DNA from: Stachybotrys elegans
Taxonomy: Eukaryota > Ascomycota > Sordariomycetes > Hypocreales > Stachybotryaceae
Assembly (NCBI GenBank): GCA_020746835.1
Contig: JAGPNK010000016.1
Location: 62,001 to 126,000 of the forward strand
Length of the DNA stretch: 64,000 bases
Direction of reading: 5' to 3'
Shown: piece by piece, positions 1 to 11,998 of the stretch
Layout: each line of letters opens with the position of its first letter
How positions within the stretch are numbered: the stretch's first letter is position 1
Made by a program: the position numbers and the translations under genes
Notes under the pieces: generated by a model
What the model was told of the DNA's origin: nothing
The model's input: the letters and a program-made list of their open reading frames with translations, nothing else
The model's database searches: none

Positions 1-885
1 CAGGCTCATCCTCGCCGTGCGTACCATCTCCAAAGGTGAAGCTGCGCGGGATGACCTGTTGTCAGGGCGGACTGAAACGCCAGAGATTGAGGTCTGGCCT
101 CTGGATCTCGCCTCGTACAAGTCTGTCACAGATTTCGCGGAGAGAGCGAATGGGCTAGACCACGTTGACATTGCCATCCTAAACGCTGGCATATTTAAGA
201 AAGACGAAGAATTTAGCTCGGAAACCGGCGTTGAGATGGATGTTCAAATCAACTATCTATCCACCACCCTCCTCTCTCTGCTTCTGCTCCCTGTTCTCAA
301 AGCCTCGCCCTCGCACCCTGCAGGGCGTCTCGTCATCGTCTCCTCCGACATGGGCGGCTGGTTCCCACTCAGCGCAGGGCCAGACGAGCCCATCTTGAGC
401 GTCTACAAGAAGAAGGCCACGACCTGGAATGCGCCCGCGCGCTACGGCGAGTCCAAGCTGCTGGGCCAACTCTTCGTCACAGAGCTTGCAAGACGCATAC
501 CGGCCTCCGTCGTCACCGTCGACGCAGTAAACCCTGGGTTCTCTCACGGCACGGGTTTACAGAGAGAAGGGACTGGAGTGCTCGGTTTCCTCTTTCGTGG
601 GGTTTCTCGGGCAATTGGGAAGCCGCCATATGTATGCGCGCGTACCATTGTGCATGCTGCGGTCAAGTTTGGGGACGAGGTGCATGGAGAGTACGTAGAG
701 GAGGGCAAGATTCGACCGTGAGTATCCTGAGTCCTGACCAGCGTCCTTGTATAATGCTAATGTAAAACAGGAAAGCTCCCATGATCTACAAGCCTGGAGG
801 ACCTGTCGCTGCGCAGAAGTTATGGGACGAAACGATGGCTGAGTTGTCTTTTGCCCAGGTGCAGGAAGCTGTTGCCAGTTCGTAA
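1..885 (+). CDS. Short-chain dehydrogenase/reductase, 5'-truncated by the window edge
   Basis: NAD(P)-dependent SDR oxidoreductase; the substrate cannot be told from the sequence. The frame is open from base 1, so the N-terminal cofactor Gly-rich motif lies outside the window. Visible are the NAG motif (ILNAGIF), a catalytic-type Ser in VIVSSDMGG and the YGESK active-site motif (YxxxK), in family order. Exon 1 ends at 717. An intron runs 718-770 (GTGAGT...AACAG with a branch-like GCTAATG). Exon 2 (771-885) adds a tail starting PKAPMIYKPGG and ends with TAA. The gene is convergent with the ankyrin gene, about 290 bp away. Family assignment is firm; the exact activity is unknown. Confidence 0.88.
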
Positions 886-1178
886 AGGCAAATGTTGCTG
901 CGTATATGTCACCACTCAATCAAAAGGATTGTCAATGTATGAAACAGGAATATATTCGCCACTGAAACATTACGATTAGTCAAGATCAATTTGTCGTTTG
1001 GGCCGTCAGGGCATGTATGCTCAGCATTCGGAGTGCAAAAGTAGTTCATGTGAGACACATCACCAAAACCCCTAGTCGAACTTGTATCATCACCTTTAAG
1101 CCATTGGCTGCTTCCTTCTGGAAACCACTCTTCAACATGCCTTCCTATCTAACCCCTGGAGTATGTATGGGTTTCCAT

Positions 1179-4100
1179 TTATATATCCCAGACATGGTCG
1201 TCGATGCACCATTGATTCCAGTAACTTTCAAGATCCGAAGGTGCGCCCATAAATACATCAATGTCTGCTTCCACTTGGTTCTCTTCGCCCTCCATTCCAC
1301 CATGGGCTACATTCTCTTGCTCGTCCACTTCAGAAGATGAACCGCCAATGCCAACTGGGTGGTTTTGGCAACACGAAGAACAATAATACTCTGTGATCTC
1401 CTCCCAGAAGGACGGATCATGTTCCTCAGGACACTCAGAGTCGGAGCACTCAGAAGCTGTACTTCCAATCCGCTCATCAAGCAAGAAGCTTTTCTTTCTA
1501 TTGTATCTGTCGTGATCACGGCCACGTCCATGATCAAATCGCCATTTATCATCACACGTCCAGTCCCGCTGCTCTCTCAGAAGTCTTGAGACGGCAAGAT
1601 GACCATTCTGCTCGGCGTATATAATGGCACGGAGGTATTGTCGCTGTCCGGACCCTGATAGTTTCGCACCATAACTTAGAAGAAGCTGGACTATCTCTAG
1701 TCGGCCATTCTCAGCAGCTCCTTCTAACGCTGTTCGTCCGTCCTCAGACGCTCGGTGTGCATTGACGTTCCCGGGGGTACCTCGATCCAATAGACGTCTT
1801 GTAAAATCAAGGTGTCCATGCATTGCTGCGAATTGCAATGCAGTAGCTCCCCTAATAGATGGCCCAGCATTGATGTCTGCCCCAGCATCCAGTAAATATG
1901 AGGCAGCTGACCAATCGTCTGCCTTTGCCATTAGCTGAAGCGGCGTATGACCTTCAGGTCCCCAGCGACCATCTACATTTTCGCCGCGTTGTATAAGCAG
2001 ACGTACCATGTCCAAATCACCAATGACGATGGCTAGTGATACAGGGCTTGGTAGGCATAAGCCCATGTTCTCCCATTCGTCACAGAAGCCGTCTTGAATA
2101 CCTTCTGCAAGAAATCTGTCCGCGATATCGAGCGAACGACGCTGAATCGCACATAGTAGTGCAATTATATCGGGACACATACCATGGTTTAATAGGAGCC
2201 AGGTCGAGTCTGCACGAGAAGCAAGGGCTGCAGCGGCCAAAGGTGACGCTCTAATAGGGTTCATTCTCCAGAAACACGGCTCGTCGAATAAATTTGCACA
2301 TAATGCGTTGTGACCCCATACAGAAGCACGAATCAGATATCCACGGAAGTCGAAAAAGGGAAGGTAACAATAGCTTGATGGAGTAATATGAGAAAGAAGT
2401 AGACTGAGGATCGGGCAAGGAACTGGATTGAGTGTAGCGATTGCAATTGCAGTAGTTTCGAGAGTATCGGCGGTTTGGTTGCTTGCACGCAAATCCAGTA
2501 TAGCCTGAAGGGATGCCATGGTTCGTGGACAATTGGTCCTCGAGGCGTGCTGCGTCATACCGCACACAAGCCCGCTATCGTATGAACTGGGAGAGCGAAG
2601 ACAAGCCCATTGAATCAACGGGGAGCTTCCTATGCCGAATGCCCATTCACAAGCAGTGGCTGCTTTAGCACCATATTGTTCGAGAAGGGACAAGACATTG
2701 AATAGACTGGCCGTCGCGTGATCCTGATCAGTCTTCCATTGCGAAAACCCGCGCATAGCCAGACGTTGCTCGTTCCCTTTCAGGTTGGCACCGGCGCGAA
2801 GTAGAGTTCTGACAATCTTCGGATGAAGACAACTTGCTGCAAGCTGGAGACTGGTCCGATTTTCCATTTCATGCCAGCGCTGGCAAGCTTTTGCCGTTTC
2901 ATTGATGGGTGCACCAGCTGCTAGAGCCAGATTAACCAGGTCAGCGTTTCCGGAATATGCTCCGAGAACCAATTCTCCTCCTGTCAGTGTCGCACCGGCG
3001 CGGATCAAAATTTCACAAGACTGAGCTGCGCACCAGGCTGATGATCCGGTGTTTCCAACACCCGTATCACACCACCTTAGGTCTCTCATAGCTGTGTCCA
3101 AGGCAGTTCCACCAAAGTCCTCGTCTCGTAGACGTATATTGTGGGCACGGGCCTGGTACTTTGACAACACCACTTGAATCTCTCGAGAATCATTTCTCGA
3201 GTGAATATTGGCTTGGGCCGAAATAAGAGCTTCAAGAATATCATGAGATCCAAAGGCAACCGCTGCTTGAAGTGCAAAGTTACTGTACTCCCCACTTAAC
3301 CTTAACCCACTGTTATTGAGCAACAGCTGACAGCTGGCTAGATGCCCCTCGGCAATGGTACAGAAGAACGGAGAGATGCCTTTGGAATTAGACTTTCCAA
3401 CCTTAACGCCCATCTCGACGAGCCAGCGGAGCACCCGAGTATGGTTTCTGCTTGCTGCTATAACTGCCACATCAATAAGCCGCCGATCTTGATCGATACC
3501 CGACATCTGTTGCGATTCGCCATTCAGCCACTTAATGAGAGTACAGAGAAGCTGTATGATGGTGGCTTCGCAGTCCATGTCGTCCGTCAACACGCCAAAC
3601 TCGGTAGACTCGCCGATCGGTATATGACTGATTTTAGAGCTTGTATGAGACTCAAACTCCGCAGCGGCAGTGAGAGCCGTCTCCATAACAATCGTATGGT
3701 GGTGGTGATGATATAGGCGAGGCGTGTATTCCTCGTGCGCGCCATAGGGAAACTCAAAGTGTAAGTTGGCGCCATACTGTAGCAGTCGTCGAGCAACCTC
3801 CAGATTCCCTGCTCGGATTGCCGCTTCAAGTTGGCGATCTCGACATCTTGTATCTCGACCAGCTCCTCGATCAAGAAGCAGCCTAATAAGGTTTCCAGAA
3901 TGGCAATCCATAGGGCACCAGCCACCTTGGGAGACTGAAAGTGAGCCTAGCGCGAGTTCTAATGGTGAGAAACTGGTACTAGAGCTTTCACATCCGAGAC
4001 AGGCACCAGAATCAACAGATGCACCGCAGTCAAGCAAAAGCGCCACAACATCCTGTGTTCGATTGATAACCGCCAGTTGCAGAGGCGTGACAAGCGACAG

Positions 4101-5293
4101 AAGACAAGGGGGAAGTGCTTTGATCCGAGTATCGAGATCGTAGCCACATTCAATCACCCAACGGATAATCCCTAGGTATGTTGCTCGGTCCAAGTCATAA
4201 CGACCACGCAAATAGGGTTCCATGTGCAAACCTTCCGGGTCGTTTTTAAGAGCCAACCCAAGTATCTTGCCCAAGAAGGCAAGGTCTGTCAATCTTCGGG
4301 CGGGTTCAAGGACAGGCAAGTTGGCCGGTCCAACTTGTTTGACAAGAACCAGGAACAATCCCCACGGATCATCATCGATTGCATGAAGGTTATTTGACAG
4401 CTTGAATATAAGAACTTTGACAAGGTCTCGAAACTTTCGTCCAGCAGATTGATGGGTCAGATCTTGGTCATGGTTCTCAGGCTCGGTCCGGTCGACGGCG
4501 GGAATGCGTCTGCTTTCGCGTTCCACCCAAGCACCAATTGATGGGCTTGTAAAATACTCATTCGTAATGCGAAGACTCTGAGTTTGTGATTTCTCGAAGG
4601 CAGACAAGACCAGACGATCAACTGATGGAGTTTGAATGAGATAAGGTCCTTGTTTTCCGAGGCTGTTCAGGAGACTCACAGATGTTGAGGCAGTCTTGGA
4701 ATTCGAACCATGGCAACTTTGTTTTCCATGCGAAGCCAATAGATGATGTGGTGGGGGACCTCGGGGTAGAAATGTTGACAGGCACGTCGAATTCGAGTAC
4801 TGGGGACTTTCCTACCCATAATTAGTCGGCTTTGGTCCAAAGGAATAAGAAGCGAGGGGGTAGATGTGCTTGAAATGTGACACAACAGGGATACTACGAA
4901 CCTCTGCAAAGGAGAGGCTTGCAGCGGCGTGCCTGGCGAGCAACTTTGCGTTCAGAAATGCGCAGACCGGAAATAATGACTGCAGAGTCTTTACCGGCGG
5001 CTTTGCGCTTGGAGATGCGATGTCCGATAGCTTCCCAGTGTCTGGGCTTAAGCCTGCGACAGAAATTCCACTTCTTCAACTGCAGCCCCAGCTGCGCTCT
5101 ACTGCAGGAGCGTCAAAACACATTTCTTGGTGTCTTGTGGTAGTGCGACTTACGTTACGTGGAAGCCTCGCTTAGCTAGGGTCGTGAGGATTTCAGCTTG
5201 CGACAGCTCCTCTTCGAGAACAAGATGGCGAATGGTATCCTTATAGGCATTCCATTGCTGCTCAGTAATGGGCTGTGCTGTGGAAGGGGGCAT
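1179..5293 (-). CDS. Clr5-domain ankyrin-repeat protein
   Basis: Large fungal protein of about 1,320 residues; cellular role unknown. The long open frame 1179-4739 has no ATG at its upstream end, and two short upstream exons complete it. Exon 1 (5293-5154) encodes MPPSTAQPITEQQWNAYKD and the first half of a Clr5 domain. Exon 2 (5101 to about 4898) continues it as RAQLGLQLKKWNF. Intron 1 is 5102-5153 (GTAAGT..CTGCAG). The second intron is best closed as 4807-4897 (GTAGTA..GAAAG), which keeps the frame, but this junction is provisional. The C-terminal third carries ankyrin repeats (TPLQLMAKADDW, TALQFAAMHGHLDF, TALEGAAENGRLEI), and more degenerate repeats fill the middle. In this family the N-terminal Clr5 domain is fungus-specific. 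Confidence 0.85.
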
Positions 5294-6737
5294 GATGGCA
5301 AGATAGGGTTGTCAGTTGGGGTATGGGTCTCAGTGTTGTGCATTGACGAAGTCAAGGGATGCCCAGTGCTAGATAAACCGGACTTCCAGACCTGGGTGCT
5401 GGACGGTTTATGCCGATTCGGGCACTTGGGAGAAGAAGGAGTTATGAGAGCTTGTTGCAGCAACTTGGGCTCTGCCAGACCATGCCCTTTTATATCACAA
5501 ACTTGGGGGTTAGCCAGAGCTTTAGCAGGCCACAAGGAACTGAGTTGCAGGTCAGCAAGTGGCAGTGATGTGATTGGCTTTGGCCACTATCCGAGATCCA
5601 TCCAGAATGCTGCCTTGTACACAAGGGTGTGGTGGCTGGTCACACATGGCACGGTTCTATTGGAGTTGACCACTATCTGAGGGTCCACCCATTCATGACA
5701 AAAGGAAAGCTTTATTGGTCCAGACCACTATTGGACATGACATGACTTGTGCGACTGAGCTCCAATGCAAGGCTGCGCCAGGGGGGAACAAGGCACCTAT
5801 GCTCTAGGCCGAGACCGCCTCTCTTACGAGTGTTTGCCGACGAAAAGTCTCCGCTAGCAAGTCCAGGCGATGCTGATGTGCAATTCTGGCGCCCAAGGAA
5901 CCGATACGTGCTTTCCAAAACCAGAGCACTCCCTGCAGTGAGATTGGCCGTCCCTCAGGCAACATCTCTCTTCGGACATCCACCAAACCTAAGCTGTTGG
6001 ATAAGCGTGCCAGCTTCATGGAGTCATCCCGGTCAGCCCGATATATGAGTTGTCCACTCCGGTTGGCGACTCATGAAGACCGAGTGTCCTTGCGTGTGGG
6101 TGTCTGCCGCTATCTCATAGTGACAGGTGGGATCCGATACTTTCGGATCCTGTTCCGAACTGGTGGTGCTGTAGACTGTCGGTCGGCAACTTCAACCATC
6201 CTTATGTAGCCTCTTGGGAAATCAACCATCGTTGGACCCGCACGAAGCCTCCAGGCTGCATAGAGCCCTGTGCTTTCCCGAGAGACACCCTTTGGAATGG
6301 TGCCTCCGTCGGTACGGGGCGGTGTAATCGCCTTATTACGGGACCGCCCAGGCGTAAAAACAAACTTGCGTCCCCTATCTACGTACCTACCTGTTGACCC
6401 CTCTTCTCTCTTCGATCAACTACACTCCTACACTTTATTCACATCAAGGTATGTGGCGCAATAATAAATTGCAGCGACCCTGGCCTCTTCCACGGCTAGA
6501 AATCGAGAAGCTCGTCAGCGCCAGCGATCCTGAACCTCGTCGATAGCACCGACACCACCATTCTCCCATTAAGAATCAATGCCATCAATACCCTCGCCGA
6601 TGCAAGCAAGCTAGATCTTTTGCGGGCAGCGGCAGCCCTCTTCCACAGTTAAAGCTCTAATCGCTGCCATTGGCAACAATTCTTACCCTCGCATTTGTTG
6701 GCTTTGCTTGCCTTTATATTGTGTGCTCCAAAAGCCA
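5294..6737. other. Gene-poor stretch
   Basis: No convincing coding frame. The first part is the likely promoter of the Clr5-ankyrin gene. Around 5575-5750 a short phrase resembling CCACTATC-GAG-TCCA recurs two or three times in degenerate form. The part from about 6350 begins the repeat-rich accessory block. Confidence 0.4.
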
Positions 6738-8700
6738 TCATGTTTCCATATTGTCAGAAACACTGTCGCTGGAGCGTATTGGGGATGGCCTTGAGGGAGA
6801 CGTTAATTCTGGCCGCAGTCGGTGCTGCCGCAGCGTAGACGTCCCCTCTGCCGTGTTATTGGCGGTGGCGGGGTTGGAGTTGGGCTGGAGGTTGGTCGGC
6901 AGATGGTTGTGTCCATGGAGCTGAGGTACCGGTTGCGGGGGAATGTTCTCGGCATTGGATTCCATAGTCAAAGAGCTATCTGCGGGCGAAGAGGTTCTGT
7001 CAGACTAGTCCTCGTTCACCATTATATTCCCTGCCAAAGGAGAGGAAGTGGTAGTCTTCGCATTCGGAGCCTTCGTTGCTGACCCAGCCCGCTCGGAGAT
7101 GGAGCTCACCGAGCGAGGAGCCCTGGAAGAGCTAGTAGTTGGATGGCGGGTACCGCCAGAAGAAGCAGAAGGGGTGGCGGGGCCTCTATCCATCTGAGTA
7201 CCTCCAGATACAGCAGATCGGTCCTGTTCCCTGGGAGGGTGGCGTGACCGAGGTAGTGGCTCTTCAGCCTGAGTGAATGACTTGGCAGCGACAGATCCAG
7301 GTCGAGGGAGCCTTGAGAGATGTTTACTTCTGCTGGTACCCCCAGAAAGGGGTCCTGACGGTCAGCTCACGCTTGGGGAGTTAAGGTGAACATTCCAGTC
7401 ATGTGTGTAGTGGATGTATCCGACACGGAAGAGGCAGGGGAAGTAGGGTCTCGGGTCGCGGTCTCCTGTATAGCCGAGGCGGTGATAGATGGAACTTCCT
7501 GGGCCGAGCCCTCTCCCATAGCTTTGGCGGCGAGGGTGGGGGGGCCAATTTCGTTCTGTCCATGCTGCCCTTGGAGGTCATGGATGATAACTTAGATCCA
7601 GCAACTCTATCAGAACTGCTACCGGCGGAGAGATCATCTCGTGAAGAGGTATTGGCAGAGGGTGTCCTGAGTATAGCTCGTTGATCATTTGGGTTGCCAG
7701 TGACCTTGGGTCTCTTTGTATCACCCCCCCCCCGGAGACTCAGGAGCTCCATGGTTAGAGGTATCAGGGACTGAGATGGGCTGGGACTTGCTATCCCCAT
7801 GTCGGGCAGACATGGTGGAAGCGGGGGACTTCTGGACTTGTCTGAGCACCCCACTGAGATGTGAGTGTCGTCCCAGTCGTGTCTCCAGAGTCTGCTTCCC
7901 CAAAACGAACTTCGCTCCTTTGAGAGGACATGGTCTACCTGGTCCTCTTGGTTCCTTCTCTTGTTGAATGGCAACTGGTCGTTCCATCGCAGCAGTAGCG
8001 GCCAGCCTCGAAACCCAGGTGGTTGCCGAGCTTGGGGGTCCAGGACCATCGGAACTGGCTCTAAATCCGAGTCCGGGTAATAATCATCTTCATCACCAGA
8101 GGAGTGTTCCCGGCTAGCCGAATCTTCAGGATCACGTTGGCCCAGCAGGCGACTATGGGAGTCATTGGCTTCTACATCGTCATGTCCGAAGAGGGGGTTA
8201 CCATATTGTGGTGAGGGATGGGGAGGGTGCTTCCGGTTTTTCTGTGTGATGCTGGGCTGCCTGGTCAGCAGACCATCCCAGATATCCCATGCTGTTTTGT
8301 TGTCCTCCTCAGCTAGGTTAGACTCGGGATAACCATGACATTCCTCCAACCTTAGCTGAAGGACGCAGCCTCTCCATTTTGCTCCCAATACTAGTCAAGG
8401 TGCTAATAGAAATGGACACATCCTCTGCATATTTATGCATAGCCTTTTCCTCATCGGTGCAGTTTCGAGTGCCTTGAGGAGCACCGGTGAACGACAGCGG
8501 GAAGTTGGGATCCCCCATTCAGATTCCAGCTAGGGAAGTAAGTCTCTCACTTCTTGAAATTGTCAGAGTTCTTGACTTTGGCGTCTCCAACGGCAGTCTG
8601 GCCGGGATGATCGGGAGACGCATCGGGCGCTGGGGTCGAAGGGACCGATCCATCTAGGGCTGCAATAGGAAGGCTTCGCTCACCTGGAGACAGCGAGGAG
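6738..8700 (-). pseudogene. Low-complexity P/S/T-rich relic of a multicopy gene family
   Basis: Several overlapping minus-strand frames (6738-6971, 7005-7193, 7399-8388, 8318-8518) look like pieces of one disordered protein broken by frame changes. They are rich in Pro, Ser and Thr. The segment near 8440-8270 reads MHKYAEDVSISISTL and then AWDIWDGLLTRQ. This parallels MHQYARRESITTEAL followed by AWRIYNALTRRK at 11105-10930, so the two are diverged paralogues. The motif AENIPP near 6945 is echoed by TENIPP near 9915. A C-run at about 7727 lies inside the frame. I do not recognise the family; a decayed member is more likely than an intact gene. Confidence 0.45.
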
Positions 8701-9654
8701 AGAGTGGAAGCAAGTTGGGCCAGGCTCGTCTTGGGTTGTTCTGACCGACCTGCAGTGGTGCGGGTTCTTTGGGGAAGCTATATAGACGTTTGCTGTTGGT
8801 GGTTTTGGTATAGTTGGATGCTTTCCATCTGTGCTAGACAACAAGCTACAGCACAGAGCAGGCATGTAATGTGTTCAATGGTATGGCTAGTCAAGGCGCA
8901 TAGAGATATGAATACAGTCACAAGTACGAGACACACTAGCAATTGTCCCTTCCCCTCTACAAGAGAGTCCTGACAAAAAGAGGTATGAGGTCTGGACGAA
9001 GCAGCAGAGAGCCCATACATCATGGATGGTACCGCAGTTCTCGCCCCTACCCACAGCCCTGACGATGACCTCTACCCATAGCCCTGTGGTGGACTCGGTC
9101 CGCTCTATGAGTACCCAGCAGTATCCATCCATGTCACCATGTATAATTGGAGCCTTCCCATCAGTTCCTCGAGGGTCATACAAGATATTGACTCGCGACG
9201 CTCCTCTATCCCACCCCCTTGGGACTGGCAGAGAGGATGGTAGTCCTAATGAGTGGTGGTGGACCACAGTGTAGAGCAGTCGGGTACCTTAGTAAGTTGC
9301 TATCCTGTTGGGATAGAGGCACCTAGGTAGGAGGAAGATATTGTCAAGATGGATGGTGTATTTCTGTCTAAACGTGCCCACCACGGGGGCTATCACCCCC
9401 ACTCAAGCTATTACACCTCTGGAAGGCCGCATGGCCAAAGCAAACAAATGTAGGGACCCCCGGTCCTGGGTATCAAACTCTCCTGGAAAACATGTAAAGC
9501 AAACCATCCCTTAGTGTGAACCACCACCATTCCATCGTCCAAGAACCTCTTCCGCAAATGCCAGCTACTGTCCTTGCCCATCAGGAGGAGGAGCCGACCC
9601 CCTCAACATCTCTCGATAGGTCGCACCCCGTTCCTGAGACAGGGAAGTTATAAG

Positions 9655-10581
9655 TTAAGCCTGCCAGAGGCGGTCACGTTCCAACTGTTCGGCCACAGTG
9701 TCAAGAGCAGAACCCCCAGCAACAGCATGGGTAGGCGATGGCCGGACGCTCTCTCGATCTCCCACAGTGGAGGGCTCGCGGTGGTGTTCAACTGAGGGGG
9801 GCACAGCCGAACCACCCATTGCAGTGGTTAGGGTGATATCAGCATTGTAGGCCACACTCGCGCCGCTCCCATGTCCAGAAGGGGTAGGAGTGTTATCCCG
9901 GGGAGGGATGTTCTCGGTGTCAGAGGAGACTGAAGTAGCACGACGAGGCTTGGGGGAATCTCCAGGAGGAGTGGCCTGTCTCTCGGTTGTCGCGGTGGGT
10001 TCGACCGAAGGGCTGCCTCCCGGGGGCACCACTGAGTCCTGAGTCTCCTGCTCGGTGGAGGGGCTCCCACCCGTCGGGCCGGTGGCATCCGCCTGCGTGG
10101 GTGGTTGGTCAGTCAGCGGACTGACGGGGGTAGACCTTGTCGCCGAGCTTGATCCGCCAAAACCCTTGAAAGCATTATGAATGACTCAAGGCATGCCCGA
10201 TCCAGAGGAGGGCTGGGAGGTAACCCTCTTGGCGGCAGGAGTGGCTGGGAATAGTACTCTCTGGGCTGGGGGGTTGGGTCCACGGGTCGCAAATTGGGCC
10301 ACCTCCGACACGGCCCCTCGATCCGAACTGTTGCTTGAGGAGGGAGGGTGGAGGGGTGCGTTTTCACGCGGGGTACCGGCGATAGCTTGCATCCGAGTGG
10401 TAAGGTCTGGAGTAGACTGACCGCTGGGGGCCGGGGGCGCCCCTTGGTGTCCAGATGGCTGGGCCGAGGTATTGTCGGGAACTTCGATGGGTGAAGAGAC
10501 ATCCAGCCCGGTGCCGATGCGCTGAGTGACTGGGTGAGCACATTCCTTCTGCCCAAGGGTGTTGGTGGCCACCTTAGACAA
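9655..10581 (-). pseudogene. P/S/T-rich disordered coding relic
   Basis: Two minus-strand frames (10581-10186 and 10032-9655) encode proline-, serine- and threonine-rich, probably unstructured sequence, including SSDTENIPPRDNTPTPSGHG. They are in different frames and separated by a stop, so the sequence is either spliced or broken. The compositional style matches the relic at 6.7-8.7 kb and both belong to the same accessory block. No domain is recognisable. Confidence 0.35.
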
Positions 10582-10631
10582 CTGGAGGGTAGGGATACGA
10601 CTGTTGTGGTGTTGGTGCGCTGAGTGACTGG

Positions 10632-10757
10632 ATGTGGGATTTCCCGTTCGTGTGTCCCAATGGGATACAGACCAGTGACTTCGAGGAGGCCCCCTCTGAC
10701 GATAAAGACAATATCAGATCAATAGATAACAATTGGTTAGAAAATTCGATTGAGAAA
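10632..10757 (+). repeat. Dispersed first-exon module, copy A
   Basis: One of five copies of a roughly 100-bp module encoding MWDFPFVCPNGIQTSDFEEA followed by an acidic PSDDKD-type tail. Here it begins with an ATG at 10632, stays open, and runs through SIDNNW. The splice donor seen in copy D (TGGTGAGA) is TGGTTAGA here and so appears lost. A perfect 15-bp direct repeat, CTGAGTGACTGGATG, flanks the copy at 10620-10634 and 10758-10772. Confidence 0.75.
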
Positions 10758-10797
10758 CTGAGTGACTGGATGAGTGCCTTCCTTCTGCCAAAGGGTG

Positions 10798-11766
10798 TTA
10801 GTGGTTAGACAACTGGGTGGTAGGCAGTGCAGGCCGATGGTCACCAGTACCCCCGGATGAACCACCATCCTCCTCAGGGCTGGTTTCGACAGGCAGCTTG
10901 AAGGGAGATCGAACGAGGGGGGCGTCCTTTCTTCTTGTCAGGGCGTTATAGATTCTCCAAGCCCGGTTCTCGGCGGTCGCCCTGGCAGCCTCCCCAGAGG
11001 CATTCTCGGCCTGGAAGCAATACCTCTTGACCCTATGCACGCCAGTCTCAATAGCCTTTAGGGCTTCGGTAGTGATAGACTCGCGACGAGCGTACTGGTG
11101 CATGGGCAGGCCTCCATCATCCACCTTATTGTCCGTAGGAGAGCCTGCTGGATAGGGTTCGCAGTCGGGAGCGTTTATGTCCCTAACCGCAAGGTTAAGG
11201 CCACAATTGATCAGCCAATTATCAAACTCTCTCAGCCGTGCTGGACCGTATTCGGGAAAGTTATCGGTCGGCGGAAGGTCCAGGGTCCTGGGTCGCTTCG
11301 GGGGGGTTGACCCCTCCAGGGACTTGTTCGAGCTAGGTGATAGCCGATGCTTTGACGGAGTGGTACAGGCATCATCGCGGCTATACAGATCATCCTCCTG
11401 GCTCCCTCCAGGAGGAGCATTGGCCAGTTGAGGCTGGGCGGAGGGCGGTTCAACCTGGAGAGGGGTACCGAGGCGAAGAATGCGTGCCTCTGCTCTTGAA
11501 ACATGCCGGTTGTGTGAGCGGCGCGGAGGTCCCGGATCTGTGCCGAAGTCAGCTCTGGTAGGTTGGAGTGATCGGCTATGATGATCGGTGGAAGCAACGA
11601 CAAAATTGATGTCGAAGTAATGTATGCCCGGTGGTACTCACCGTAGCCACAAATTCTCTTGCCTAGCGTCATCTATTGATTTGATGTCGTCTTTATCGTC
11701 GGAGGGTGCCTCCTCGAAGTCGCTGGTCTGTATCCCATTGGGGCATACGAGCAGGAAATCCCACAT
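10798..11766 (-). CDS. Member of an unrecognised multicopy family (best preserved copy, possibly decayed)
   Basis: The start is at 11766 (MWDFLLVCPNGIQTSDFEEA). Exon 1 ends at 11642 after an acidic stretch. A good intron, 11576-11641 (GTGAGT..ATAG), leads to LTSAQIRDLRAAHTTGMFQE. A second frame change near 11470 is fixed by removing a short GTACCC..CAG stretch of about 35 nt, giving PQLANAPPGGSQEDDLYSRD. The frame then continues through KHRLSPSSNKS, a conserved block LREFDNWLINCGLNLAVRD and MHQYARRESITTEAL, to the stop at 10798. The block matches LRDFDAWVEKCGLELTLRD in the plus-strand copy near 14990. Function is unknown. It is either a live gene with a very short intron or a frameshifted relic. 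Confidence 0.5.
11642..11766 (-). repeat. Dispersed first-exon module, copy B
   Basis: Minus-strand copy of the MWDF module, with ATG at 11764-11766. It is followed by a canonical donor at 11641 and by recognisable downstream exons, so in this copy the module behaves as a real first exon. Confidence 0.8.
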
Positions 11767-11998
11767 GCCCAGTAGTACAGAGGAAGTGACTGACGCCAGC
11801 GAGGTACGGTTTGTGGATTGTCCTAAGGAAGCGGGCGCCTGGGATAGGACCTATTCGAGGCCTGAAATGAAATAAACGGAAGAGAGGGTTTTTGGATAGA
11901 ATGAAGATGGGCGGGGAAGAAAGAGAGAAGAGGAAAACAGAGAAAGCGAAAATTTCCGGGGGATGACCTTGAGATAAGACAAACAACAGGCTAGGCAC

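Noticed and set aside
7399..8388. 329-codon minus-strand frame as one intact gene
   Set aside because: The related-looking segments continue in neighbouring frames and the frame includes a C-run and low-complexity sequence, so a decayed family member is more likely.
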